Positions 7,724 through 14,600 of a DNA stretch of 19,128 nt are shown here, piece after piece. Below the pieces are notes generated by a model. That model did not search any database and had not been told where the DNA came from. It saw only the letters and a list, made by a program, of their open reading frames with translations. A program made the position numbers and the translations under genes. Numbering within the stretch: the stretch's first letter is position 1; each line of letters begins with the position of its first letter. Source of the stretch: Acidobacteriota bacterium (lineage in GTDB: Bacteria; Acidobacteriota; Terriglobia; UBA7540); NCBI GenBank assembly GCA_003171295.1, contig PMYF01000679.1, positions 14,023 through 33,150 of the forward strand. The letters run 5' to 3'.

Positions 7724-8058
7724 GGGTTGTTCCTTTCGGTTTGTGGGTATCGTATGTCCGGCGCTTTTTCTCCGGTTTCGTTCGGGTCGAGTTGGTCGTA
7801 TTTGTGCTCTGCGGGATCGGCGGCGGGTTCGTGGCTTCCTTGTCTGTCCTGTTTTCGCTGGTGCTCGGCGGGGTCGAAGGGTGGCTCGCCTTGCCTTGCG
7901 CTGATGCTTTTGCCTTGCCCCTGCTTTAAGAGGGCAGGCGACGGGGGCTGGGTGAGCGTGGTGGGCGGGAAACGATTGCCCCCAGAGCCTGACCTCAAGG
8001 GGCGAGGCTCCGTGAAGGGGATGGTGCCGTGGTGTGTGCTTTGTGGCGTGAGGCTCAT
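7720..8058 (-). CDS. Small disordered hydrophilic protein
   Basis: Protein of 112 residues starting at ATG 8058, 4 nt after the upstream stop, and ending in an ATGA overlap with the next gene. It is rich in Pro, Gln, Glu, Asp and Asn, with a repeated DPAEH motif (FDPAEHQRK and ADPAEHKYD), and has no hydrophobic core or membrane segment. It is probably intrinsically disordered. The ribosome binding site is poor (AGG further upstream than usual). The case for it being real rests mainly on its exact fit between two coupled genes. I recognise no family. Confidence 0.5.
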   Translation of the reverse strand: MSLTPQSTHHGTIPFTEPRPLRSGSGGNRFPPTTLTQPPSPALLKQGQGKSISARQGEPPFDPAEHQRKQDRQGSHEPAADPAEHKYDQLDPNETGEKAPDIRYPQTERNNP

Positions 8059-8062
8059 GGGA

Positions 8063-8347
8063 TTAGTACCTGGCTGGTGCGCTCTGGAAGTCTGTCAGGC
8101 TGGCGGTGAGGTCGGGCTCGATCAGGATTATGTTCTCGGGGATGCGCTGTTCGAGGCGTGCGTGCTCAAGGCAGTATCCCCAGAGCATGGGGCGTCCGGA
8201 GTGGGATCTGGCTCCGGGTTCCACGGAGTAGGGGACAACGCGGTGGATGGTGACTCTGCCGTCCTTCACGTGGCGGTAGGTGATCGTCAAAACCTGCTGC
8301 GTGCTGATAGCGTCTGAGACCATCTGCTGTACTTCGTCTGCGGTCAT
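8063..8347 (-). CDS. Stand-alone WYL-like domain protein
   Basis: Protein of 94 residues. Its ATG overlaps the upstream stop as ATGA. The sequence follows the outline of a WYL domain: a starting helix (VQQMVSDAISTQQ), then LTITYRHVKDGR, a RVVPYSVE strand, a variable loop and MLWGYCLEHARLEQRIPENI. WYL domains usually sit behind a helix-turn-helix in regulators of defence and stress genes and sense nucleic acid or nucleotides. Here the domain occurs alone, so it would need a partner, perhaps the HTH protein encoded directly upstream (8344-8850), with which it is translationally coupled. The WYL assignment is by pattern and is moderately certain. Confidence 0.6.
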   Translation of the reverse strand: MTADEVQQMVSDAISTQQVLTITYRHVKDGRVTIHRVVPYSVEPGARSHSGRPMLWGYCLEHARLEQRIPENIILIEPDLTASLTDFQSAPARY

Positions 8348-8850
8348 GGCTGAATGGGCTCTATGCCGAAGATAGCCCGCATGGCGTTGGCGGCTTTCAG
8401 TCCAGCTTCGGGGTCGGCGGTGGCCTGGTTCTCTCCGAGCAATTGCTGCGCTGTCTTCCCTGCGTTCCGGGCTTTCTGCTTCTCGAGCTTGATTTTGTCT
8501 TTCTGAATCTTCACCCGGCGTAGGGCTATGAGTTGCGTACTGGTGAGGTCTGGCACACGTTCAAAGAGGATGGCTGCGGCTGCGGCGTCCAGTCCGGTTT
8601 CACTGATGACACTGGCGACTGCCGTGTATTTGTCTTTCTGCTCCTGTAGGCTGCTCTTCTGAGTGAGCCAGCGTTTGCTTCTGAATTTGTCGATGGTGGA
8701 TCTGCTGACGTCTGCTCCTGGGTGTCGTTCTGCAATGGTGTGGGCTGTAGAGTCTGCTGATTTCCCTGCATCCAGGCAGGCTTTTGCAGTCAGTAGAATT
8801 CCTGGGTATTCTGCTTCCAGCTTCTCTAGCCGTGTCAGTACCTTACGCAT
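8344..8850 (-). CDS. HTH protein resembling phage Gp27/DUF3486 or small terminase
   Basis: Protein of 168 residues. The ATG at 8850 overlaps the end of the upstream gene by 8 bp; the ribosome binding site is weak. Residues about 25-60 form a likely helix-turn-helix (GKSADSTAHTIAERHPGADV, then SRSTIDKFRSKRW). A charged helical, probably coiled-coil, segment follows (LIALRRVKIQKDKIKLEKQK), with a short C-terminal tail ending AMRAIFGIEPIQP. The outline recalls Mu Gp27-like (DUF3486) proteins and small terminase subunits, which bind phage DNA. No large terminase, portal or capsid gene is nearby, so a packaging role could only be carried out with a helper phage, as in satellites. Alternatively it is a regulator paired with the WYL-like protein. 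Confidence 0.6.
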   Translation of the reverse strand: MRKVLTRLEKLEAEYPGILLTAKACLDAGKSADSTAHTIAERHPGADVSRSTIDKFRSKRWLTQKSSLQEQKDKYTAVASVISETGLDAAAAAILFERVPDLTSTQLIALRRVKIQKDKIKLEKQKARNAGKTAQQLLGENQATADPEAGLKAANAMRAIFGIEPIQP

Positions 8851-9148
8851 GGTGGAAGGCTTTCACGGGCATTTGGCTGAGGCTCTTAGCTGCCTCCTGC
8901 TGCCCTTTGCTGCTGTTTCCCTTGCGGGTGGCCCGGCTGATCTGCCGGGCGTGGGTTAGTTGAAGCGCGGCTATGAGGTCCAGGAACGTGGCTGTGGCCG
9001 CGATCTGCGGGATGGTGTTGCCGTGCAGAGCGATGGGCAGATGGTTGACTGTCGTGCGGATCGCGTCGGCGATGCCTTCGAGGATCATCGCGGAGGACCG
9101 GAGGCGGTGTGGGAGTAGTGCGAGGGTTTCGTCCGGGGTCTCGTTCAT
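8843..9148 (-). CDS. Small helical protein of unknown function, RLRS/IAD type (copy 2)
   Basis: Protein of 101 residues starting with an ATGA overlap at 9148; AGGA lies 6 nt upstream. Its N-terminal helix (HRLRSSAMILEGIADAIRTT) matches the N-terminal helix of the preceding gene's product in the pattern RLRSxAxxLxxIADxxxRT, so the two are probably paralogs. A second amphipathic helix (IAATATFLDLIAALQLTHARQI) and a basic, flexible C-terminus (RATRKGNSSKGQQEAAK) follow. No known family recognised. Confidence 0.65.
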   Translation of the reverse strand: MNETPDETLALLPHRLRSSAMILEGIADAIRTTVNHLPIALHGNTIPQIAATATFLDLIAALQLTHARQISRATRKGNSSKGQQEAAKSLSQMPVKAFHHA

Positions 9149-9387
9149 TGTTGGTCCTGGTGGTGTGGGTCGAGTGGGGCGCGGAGTTCGTCGGCCAGGT
9201 TGGAGGCTTTGGCGGCGTTCTCGTGCAGCTCGTTTGTCAGCGTGCGGTAGTTCTGCCAGTGGTCTGAGCGCATGTCGGCTGGGCAGAGTTGCAAGAGCGT
9301 GCGGTGCGTTTCGTCGGCTATTTCGGTGAGTAGTTCGGCGGTCGATCTGAGGCGGGTGGAGAGTGCAGTCGGGGTGAGGGCGGTCAT
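9145..9387 (-). CDS. Small helical protein of unknown function, RLRS/IAD type (copy 1)
   Basis: Protein of 80 residues. The ATG overlaps the upstream stop (ATGA) and AAGGAG lies 8 nt upstream. It is predicted all-helical and acidic, ending in a His/Gln-rich tail (LDPHHQDQQ). The helix TRLRSTAELLTEIADETHRT is shared with the product of the next gene. Two such adjacent relatives suggest heteromeric partners or a recent duplication followed by divergence. Confidence 0.65.
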   Translation of the reverse strand: MTALTPTALSTRLRSTAELLTEIADETHRTLLQLCPADMRSDHWQNYRTLTNELHENAAKASNLADELRAPLDPHHQDQQ

Positions 9388-9626
9388 GTGATCGACTCCT
9401 TGAGCATTTGCTCGGTTTGCGCGTGGGCGGTGAGGATGTCCGCGATTTTCAGAGACAGCGGCTCGGGAGCGACACAGTAGGCTTCGGAGATGAGCATGGT
9501 CGCGGTTTCGAGGATTCTGGCGGCCGCGAGTAGTTTGGCGTTTGCCAGGTTGACGTGGAGTTGGTCGAGGGTGGGTAGCGGCGCCGCCTTGCTCGGTGTG
9601 GGTGTGCTTGGGTTGATGCTGGCCAT
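9384..9626 (-). CDS. Small helical protein of unknown function, EAY/PxP type (copy 2)
   Basis: Protein of 80 residues. I chose ATG 9626 because GGAGG lies 8 nt upstream, although the open frame runs much further. After a Pro-rich start it is two helices joined by a short turn (ILETATMLISEAYCVAPEPL, then SLKIADILTAHAQTEQML). The segment around EAYxxxPxP aligns with the product of the gene at 9776-9997, with about 12 identities over 41 residues by eye. A 149-bp gap precedes it, the only sizeable break in the operon. TAAAAT within that gap (9766-9761 on the minus strand) could be a -10 box for an internal promoter. Confidence 0.65.
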   Translation of the reverse strand: MASINPSTPTPSKAAPLPTLDQLHVNLANAKLLAAARILETATMLISEAYCVAPEPLSLKIADILTAHAQTEQMLKESIT

Positions 9627-9775
9627 GCCTTGGGCCTCCGGGTGGTTTGAAGCGGGCGGCTGTTCTCCCCTGGCCGCCCGCTTGGTTGCACAGCCCGCCA
9701 TCTGGCCGTGCTCTGTGTCGGCGGGTCCAGCATACACCTTTCGCTTTCCTTTCGCACTGTATTTTACGCGTTGTT

Positions 9776-9997
9776 CTAGGCCACCCTCAGCAGCGCGGCG
9801 GCTGCTTCTGCCGGAGGCAGAGTGGCCGCCGTGCGCTGGATGTGGCTGAGCGTTTCGCGGTGCGTCGCGAGTTGGCTGAGTTCGGTTCTGATCATCGCGG
9901 CCACGGGCTGCGGGCTCGTGATGTACGCTTCCAGCAACAGCGCTTCGCATAGTGCGAGCGCGTTCCGGGCTTCAAGTATGCTCGTTTGTGCGTTCAT
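9776..9997 (-). CDS. Small helical protein of unknown function, EAY/PxP type (copy 1)
   Basis: Protein of 73 residues. The ATG overlaps the stop of the preceding gene (ATGA) and GAAGGAG lies 8 nt upstream. It is two amphipathic helices with a turn at SPQP (ARNALALCEALLLEAY, then AAMIRTELSQLATHRETL), like the product of the next gene. It may be a small dimeric four-helix bundle. No family recognised. Confidence 0.65.
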   Translation of the reverse strand: MNAQTSILEARNALALCEALLLEAYITSPQPVAAMIRTELSQLATHRETLSHIQRTAATLPPAEAAAALLRVA

Positions 9998-10185
9998 AGG
10001 TTCGGCTCCTTCGGTGTTCGGCGTTGCTTCGGCCAGGTTATGTTGTGCATGGTGACTGAGGCTGTGCATGGGAGTTCGAGCGGTGTTCCGTCCTGACCTG
10101 GTCGCGGGGCGGAGTGCTGGGGCTCTTGGTGTGCGCGTTCGAGCGTGCATCTGTGGTTGCCGATAGTTGCTCTGCATTTTCTCAT
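9994..10185 (-). CDS. Small CxxxH-type putative zinc-binding protein
   Basis: Protein of 63 residues. The ATG overlaps the upstream stop (ATGA) and AAGGAGG lies about 10 nt upstream. The N-terminal half, MRKCRATIGNHRCTLERAHQ followed by EPQH, has two Cys and two well-spaced His in the order C-x8-C-x6-H-x4-H. This resembles the short zinc-knuckle proteins (C..C.L..GH.G.H) frequent in phages and mobile elements. The rest is Pro/Thr-rich. Metal binding is inferred from the residues; the target is unknown. Confidence 0.6.
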   Translation of the reverse strand: MRKCRATIGNHRCTLERAHQEPQHSAPRPGQDGTPLELPCTASVTMHNITWPKQRRTPKEPNL

Positions 10186-10427
10186 TGGTTGGTTTCCTCC
10201 TTGGGCGTGATCGTGATCTGGATGCGGTCGCCTGCGATGCTCTCGTTAAAGCTGAAACGCGCGGCTTCCTGGCTGCGCATGTTGTCGAGTATCGGCAGCA
10301 GTGCGCTGTGCAGATCGCGTATCGCGTTCTGCACCGCCTCACGGCGCCGTAGGATTTCCGCGCCTGGTCCGGGCATTCCGGGCAGGCGCGGGGTGGGTTC
10401 TTCCTTACTGGTTTTTGGTTTGCTCAA
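10182..10427 (-). CDS. Small protein of unknown function behind the integrase
   Basis: Protein of 81 residues. The start is TTG at 10427 with a strong AGGAGG 5 nt upstream, inside the 3' end of the integrase gene (23-bp overlap). A Pro-rich, basic start (MSKPKTSKEEPTPRLPGMPG) leads into a helix (AEILRRREAVQNAIRDLHSA) and then strands (RFSFNESI, RIQITITPKEE). The position right after an integrase is where an excisionase or directionality factor could be, but no winged-helix signature is evident, so I leave it unnamed. Confidence 0.65.
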   Translation of the reverse strand: MSKPKTSKEEPTPRLPGMPGPGAEILRRREAVQNAIRDLHSALLPILDNMRSQEAARFSFNESIAGDRIQITITPKEETNQ

Positions 10428-11622
10428 GTGTTCCTCCTTTTTTTGTGGTTCTGAGTCCGAAGGCTTTCCGGACGGTGTTTACGGCCGTAGTTTGGTCTTC
10501 GCCTTCTTCTGGTTTCTGGTCTTGGTCTGTGTGTTTCTCCTCTGCTTCCTGGTTTGTCTGCTCGTCGTGGCGGTCTAGCTGTGCGAGCGCTGCTAGGGTT
10601 ATCTCTTCCATTCGGAGAACTGCGGCGCGTTTCTCCTCCATACTGGGGTGGACGTATCGGCTTGTCACTGATGGGAGGGTCGGGTCTGCGAAGGAGGTTA
10701 GGGCGTGGCCGAGTGCGTCGCGTACCACGTGCGGGTTTGGTGTGACTGCTGCGAGTCGGGTCGCAAAGGTATGGCGCAAGTCGTGGAATCTGAAATGGAA
10801 TTGCACTCTGATCCAGAGCTTCTTCACAAAGTCGCTCCCTTTCTTCATGGGTTTTCCGCCGAAGGTGAAGAGCAGGGAATCGGGAGCAAGATGCGCGCAG
10901 TGGCGCGCAAGTTCTTCCGCCAGTCGATGGGTTAGCGGCAGGACGCGCGTTTTGCGTGTCTTCGTTCCCGGCCTCGCGTGCACGCTGAGCGTTTGCGCTA
11001 TGAGGTCTATGTGGTTTCGGCGAAGTGCGTGGACTTCGGAGATCCGCAGTCCGGAGTCGAGGGCGATCATGATCTTTAGGCGGGTCCAGTTTCGGAGTTC
11101 CGGCCACAGTGCGCGTTCTTCTTGGTACGTGAGGACGTGCGCGGGTTTGCCGAGGGGTTGGCGGTCGTGGAGCTTTTGCGCGGGTGAGCTGATGATGTAG
11201 TGCTCCTGGGCGAGCCAGTGAAACCACCGCTTGAGGACTCCGGCCTCATAGGCTAGGGTTGTCGGTGCCACTTCGTTCTTTCGTTCAAGCATGAATTGAT
11301 CGAGCAATTTGGGCGTGACGTGGGTGATGGCGGTGACTCCGGCGCGGAGGATGAACTGGTGCATTCGTTCGGCTTGATGGGTGCGGGTCGTGTCTGAGAT
11401 TGGCTGGTGTGCGAGATACACGTCGCGGGCGTCGATGAGGGTCAGCGCTTCGCCTGCTGCGAAATTGTTGACTGCGTGCCGGGTCAGGTGCGTGGTCTCG
11501 CGGATGTTGCCGAGGATTACTAGCGCTGCTTCTTTTGCGCCAACTATCCTGCGGTGTCGCCTTCCGAATTCGTCTCTGTAGTCTACTCCCCAAGTTCCGT
11601 CTGCTGTGCAGTAGATGGCCAC
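10405..11622 (-). CDS. Tyrosine recombinase (phage-type integrase)
   Basis: Protein of 405 residues from GTG 11622, preceded by AAAGGAGA 10 nt upstream. The frame stays open to 11883, but the extra N-terminus looks non-coding, whereas VAIYCTADGTWGVDYRDEFG resembles a typical integrase beginning. A SAM-like core-binding domain spans about residues 60-160. The catalytic domain follows with Arg193 (SGLRISE), a Lys near 221-224 (TKTRKTR), His280 and Arg283 (HDLRHTF), His306 (ALGHAL) and nucleophile Tyr323 (TSRYVH), so all catalytic residues are present. The C-terminal tail is acidic and Gln-rich. It should cut and rejoin DNA at an attachment site, probably in the 370 bp between its start and the parS at 11994, or at that parS itself. 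It is the first gene of an eleven-gene operon. Confidence 0.92.
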   Translation of the reverse strand: MAIYCTADGTWGVDYRDEFGRRHRRIVGAKEAALVILGNIRETTHLTRHAVNNFAAGEALTLIDARDVYLAHQPISDTTRTHQAERMHQFILRAGVTAITHVTPKLLDQFMLERKNEVAPTTLAYEAGVLKRWFHWLAQEHYIISSPAQKLHDRQPLGKPAHVLTYQEERALWPELRNWTRLKIMIALDSGLRISEVHALRRNHIDLIAQTLSVHARPGTKTRKTRVLPLTHRLAEELARHCAHLAPDSLLFTFGGKPMKKGSDFVKKLWIRVQFHFRFHDLRHTFATRLAAVTPNPHVVRDALGHALTSFADPTLPSVTSRYVHPSMEEKRAAVLRMEEITLAALAQLDRHDEQTNQEAEEKHTDQDQKPEEGEDQTTAVNTVRKAFGLRTTKKGGTLEQTKNQ

Positions 11623-11993
11623 TGGTCTGGGTTCTCCTTTTCTTTTGTGATTGTGGACGGTCGGCGGTGGTGAGAGTGTCCATGAGTGGACGGTGCGACC
11701 AATCGTTTTGGGCAGTTTTTCACACGCTATCTGGTTGGTGGTTTTGTGGTTAGTGGTTGAGCGTCCAAAAGTCTGGTGCGGGAGGCGCCCCTGGACTCTC
11801 CGACTTTTGAGCGCGGAACCCAGGTTCAGCGGGCGGATACCATAAACCTCCCTGGACGCTGCTCCAGTCATCGCGGCAGGCATCAGCCGGGCAGGTCCGC
11901 GGAAGCGGGAAGCGGGTCATTTCAAACTGGAACACCATCCTGTTTGTGGAAGCAAACTTCGCGAAAGTGACAGGCGGATAGCCAGGGTGGCGA
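11623..11993. other. Leader of the integrase operon with repeats; possible attachment region
   Basis: No gene is convincing. It contains the direct repeat GTGGACGGT at 11653-11661 and 11686-11694 (33-bp spacing, about three helical turns), a hairpin GTCCA/TGGAC at 11678-11691, several GTGGTT repeats near 11732-11757, and an imperfect inverted repeat (CAAAAGTC at 11766-11773 with 11802-11809). Such short repeats between an integrase and a candidate crossover site could be recombinase arm sites or an operator. This assignment is inference. Confidence 0.4.
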
Positions 11994-12009
11994 TGTTTCA
12001 CGTGAAACA
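11994..12009. promoter_or_regulatory. parS: parS site, rsmG-proximal
   Basis: TGTTTCACGTGAAACA is a perfect palindromic parS, extending to a perfect 18-bp palindrome (11993-12010). It differs from the copy at 4983 by one base. It lies about 220 bp beyond the 3' end of rsmG and 370 bp from the integrase start. The 12010-12231 interval holds no gene. Confidence 0.95.
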
Positions 12010-12231
12010 TACTGCTTGCGATGCCGGCAGTGGCGAAGTCCTCGTCACAGCCTCGGCCCTGGCTGCCAACACCGCCGGGGCCGACACCGGCGCCATGAGT
12101 GAAATACAGCGGCCCAGGTTCCCCCCATCGGAAAGAATATCGGCAGTTCGTGAGTTCTCTTTAATCAGGAATCTTCGGCACGGAAGGTTTCCCGCCCCGG
12201 CGGTGCAGCGTGGATTGGCTGGAGCCCCACC

Positions 12232-12960
12232 TTATGGCCGGTAAAGGCGCCGGTCCGGGACTGGCGCTCCAGCAGGGTTTGACGCCGCAACGTCTACTCT
12301 CCGCTTTCCGGGCAGGATCACACCGCTCCGGCTGAGGGGAATGGGCAGCGGATCTCCCCAGGCGACAACGCCTTCCCTGCTGGTAACCCCCACCCCCTGG
12401 TCGCGTGTCAACCACAAGAAAATGCTGCCGCCGGGCTCAAGACACTGTACAGCTTGGGGTACCAAGCGTTCCAGTCTTCCGACAGCCCGCGATGTGGCAG
12501 ACTTGAAGGGCGCCGCCGGCTCCCTGTGAACAAACTCCTCCAGTCGCTCTGGGCGCACGGAGACTTGGCTGAAGCCACAGACGCGCGCCGCCTCCTTCAG
12601 GAAGACGCGTTTTTTAGCGACCGGTTCGAGCAGCGTGACCGCAAGCTCGGGAAACGGAATCTTCAGCGCCAAGCCCGGGAAGCCTGCGCCGCTGCCAATA
12701 TCGACCAGCGAACCGCGCAACTCCTCATGTTGCGCAAGGAAAAGGCTTTCGCCGAAGTGCCGCACGATGCATTCCTCCGGGGTCCGAATTGCGGTCAGGT
12801 TGATCCTCTGGTTCCAGCGCAGCAGCAATTCCAGGTAAGTGATGATTTGACTCACCTGGCCTGAGGGAAGACTTAGGCCGAAGGGTTCCAGGAGCTGGCG
12901 GACGCGCGTTTCGCTGAGCACGGTGGAGGGAATTGTAGAGGCTTGCGACCGGCCGCGCAA
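12232..12960 (-). CDS. rsmG: 16S rRNA (guanine-527-N7)-methyltransferase RsmG (GidB)
   Basis: Protein of 242 residues from TTG 12960, with AGGAAG 8 nt upstream; a GTG at 12921 is an alternative but has no ribosome binding site. It carries the RsmG signatures: RWNQRINLTAIR, RHFGESL, the SAM-binding loop VDIGSGAGFPGLALK, LLEPVAKKRVFLKEA and TSRAVGRLE. The enzyme methylates G527 of 16S rRNA in the 530 loop using S-adenosylmethionine; its loss gives low-level streptomycin resistance. In many bacteria rsmG lies directly upstream of parA, and it has the same orientation here, about 7.3 kb away. That distance supports insertion of the intervening segment. Confidence 0.95.
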   Translation of the reverse strand: MRGRSQASTIPSTVLSETRVRQLLEPFGLSLPSGQVSQIITYLELLLRWNQRINLTAIRTPEECIVRHFGESLFLAQHEELRGSLVDIGSGAGFPGLALKIPFPELAVTLLEPVAKKRVFLKEAARVCGFSQVSVRPERLEEFVHREPAAPFKSATSRAVGRLERLVPQAVQCLEPGGSIFLWLTRDQGVGVTSREGVVAWGDPLPIPLSRSGVILPGKRRVDVAASNPAGAPVPDRRLYRP

Positions 12961-13454
12961 GCAGGGAACTTCCTAAGCCGCGGGGCGAGTTGGCAGGAAC
13001 GCGCGAGGGGCGGCATGCCTGCCCCAGCCTCGGGTGCCGGCCCCCCGGGTACCGCCTGCGCAGCCGCCCCGGCGCCTGGCCCGTCCAATCCCGGGCGGCC
13101 TTATTGCACATACATATATAGCCTACATATAGAATCTTGGACAGACACTCTGTCCTCCCGTGCCGTCCTTCCCGTGGCTGGAGACCCTTGCCGGGCGCGG
13201 CTGGCTTCTGCTACGATCCCTGCAAGTCAAATGGACCTGCAATTTCGAGGCATATAGTGATCGCCCCCTCCCGGGGTGCGGCTCTCCGCTGCCGGGGCGA
13301 GGCCGCTCTGCTGCAATCTTGTTCAAGCTCCGGCAGCGCAGGGGGTCGCCATGGTCAGTTGAGGGTCCGACTGACTCGGGCTCGGCGCCCGGCCCGAGCA
13401 CGCGACTAAGATTTACCGACGACGGCTGCCCACTCGGCGCGGTTCCAACTTGCG
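12961..13454. other. Divergent intergenic region with a short AT-rich patch
   Basis: No gene found. The region separates rsmG from the OpgC-like gene and must hold their promoters. An AT-rich patch at 13103-13137 stands out from the GC-rich surroundings. A perfect hairpin (GGACAG/CTGTCC, 13139-13155) follows it directly. The remaining 300 nt before 13455 would be an unusually long leader; I see no known riboswitch in it. Confidence 0.5.
13104..13133 (+). promoter_or_regulatory. Candidate promoter for the OpgC-like gene
   Basis: TTGCAC (13104-13109) and TATAGA (13128-13133) are 18 nt apart in the only AT-rich patch of this intergenic region. The match is moderate and the implied leader is about 310 nt. 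Confidence 0.35.
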
Positions 13455-14600
13455 ATGAGAAATCTACACCTGGATGCGGTGCGGGGATATTGTCTGCTGG
13501 TCATGACGATTAATCACCTGCATGTCTACGGTTTGAATCGCGTCTCGCAGGACACCTTCGGCTTTTTTGGCGCGGCGGAAGGATTCATCTTCATTTCTGG
13601 CCTCGTCGCGGGCAGCTACTATTCCCGGCTGGCGGAGCGCAGTGGGGAGGCCGCGATGACGAAGCGCGCCCTGGGGAGGGCGCGGGATATCTATCTCACG
13701 CACATCGTCCTCTTGGCGCTAATGCTGGGGGGCGCGGTGCTGCTCCTGCCTCGTGATCCAGCCTCGACACACATGGTGGCAAACCATGACTGGGTCCATA
13801 CCCCCCCCCCGCTGACGACTCTGCTGCTGGCAGCCACTTTGCTCGTCCAACCCACAAACTTCGACATTCTCCCTTTTTATGCCCTCATGATGCTGCTGGT
13901 TCCCCTGCTGGTGCGATCCTGGAAAGCGCACCGAGCGGGCTGGGTGCTGAGTCTCAGTGGCGGCCTGTGGTTGCTGAGCCAGCCGGGTGTGTCGGCTTCC
14001 CCGCACCTGCCGTCCTGGGTCGATCTTGGCACCTTTAGTTTTTTCGCCTGGCAATTCCTGTTCGTGTGCGGCCTCACCCTGGGATACCTCCACCGGAGCC
14101 AGGCGGCGGGTGCGTGGTTCACTTCAGCTCGCACCTGGGCGGTGGTTTTCCCCCTCTTCGGCCTGCTTTTCGTTATGCGCCACGCGCGCATTATTCTGGG
14201 CGCGGGGTTTGTCGACCTCCGGGCCGCGCATTCGTGGTGGGTCGCCAAGCAGACGCTGGGGCCCCTGCGCATCTGTGGCTTCGCGCTCTTTGCTTACCTG
14301 CTCGCGCAGGGATTCATTTGGTATGGCCCCCTCCTGGAAAAGACTTTGCTGCATCGCTATCTGCGCTTTCTGGGGCAACACTCCCTGCAGGTTTTTGCCT
14401 GGTCGATCATGGTCTGCTACGCCGTCCCTTATTCTTACCAACGGCTTGGAGTGGTGGGCTCGCGGAGCGCGCAAATCGCCCTGGCCCTGATCGGGGTAGC
14501 AAGTTTGGCCATTCCGGCACGGCTTCACGCCATCTACCGCGAGCGTTTAAGGGTGCCGGCTGCGCCGCCCCCGGTTGAGTTGCCGCACCGCGCCGCCTGA
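13455..14600 (+). CDS. OpgC-like integral membrane acyltransferase
   Basis: Protein of 381 residues. The beginning MRNLHLDAVRGYCLLVMTIN, followed by FGFFGAAEGFIFISGLVAG, is typical of OpgC-domain proteins (acyltransferase-3-like fold). About ten hydrophobic helices follow, with basic loops (RALGRARDIYLTH). OpgC in Proteobacteria adds succinyl groups to periplasmic glucans; relatives transfer acyl groups to other envelope glycans. The acceptor here is unknown. The ATG at 13455 has no clear Shine-Dalgarno sequence. A run of ten C residues (13801-13810) lies inside the gene and is a possible slippage point, though the frame is intact as given. The next gene starts 121 bp downstream on the same strand. 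Confidence 0.8.
   Translation: MRNLHLDAVRGYCLLVMTINHLHVYGLNRVSQDTFGFFGAAEGFIFISGLVAGSYYSRLAERSGEAAMTKRALGRARDIYLTHIVLLALMLGGAVLLLPRDPASTHMVANHDWVHTPPPLTTLLLAATLLVQPTNFDILPFYALMMLLVPLLVRSWKAHRAGWVLSLSGGLWLLSQPGVSASPHLPSWVDLGTFSFFAWQFLFVCGLTLGYLHRSQAAGAWFTSARTWAVVFPLFGLLFVMRHARIILGAGFVDLRAAHSWWVAKQTLGPLRICGFALFAYLLAQGFIWYGPLLEKTLLHRYLRFLGQHSLQVFAWSIMVCYAVPYSYQRLGVVGSRSAQIALALIGVASLAIPARLHAIYRERLRVPAAPPPVELPHRAA

Larger units (their letters stand above)
4983..12009. mobile_element. Candidate integrative element bounded by two parS copies
   Basis: A tyrosine recombinase gene lies at the right end of this segment with its 5' end facing the right-hand parS, as integrases usually face their attachment site. 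The segment separates rsmG from parA, which are commonly neighbours. All genes of the integrase operon run leftward and most are unknown. The boundaries are not proven. The two parS copies share about 18 of 19 bases, plus CCAGGGTG just upstream with a 2-bp spacing difference, so they could be attachment-site repeats. The element could instead be smaller (about 6.0-11.8 kb) and simply sit between two native parS sites. Confidence 0.5.

Noticed and set aside
7118..8317. Plus-strand open frames opposite the integrase operon
   Set aside because: They lie antisense to coupled minus-strand genes with good start sites and have unnatural Gly/Arg/Cys-rich translations.
9449..9757. 102-codon minus-strand frame overlapping the 9384-9626 gene
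   Set aside because: It is out of frame with the helical gene, Arg/Pro-rich, and has no ribosome binding site; the ATG at 9626 with GGAGG is better supported.
11623..11883. N-terminal extension of the integrase
   Set aside because: The extra 87 residues have random composition and no ribosome binding site; GTG 11622 has a good one and gives a normal N-terminus.
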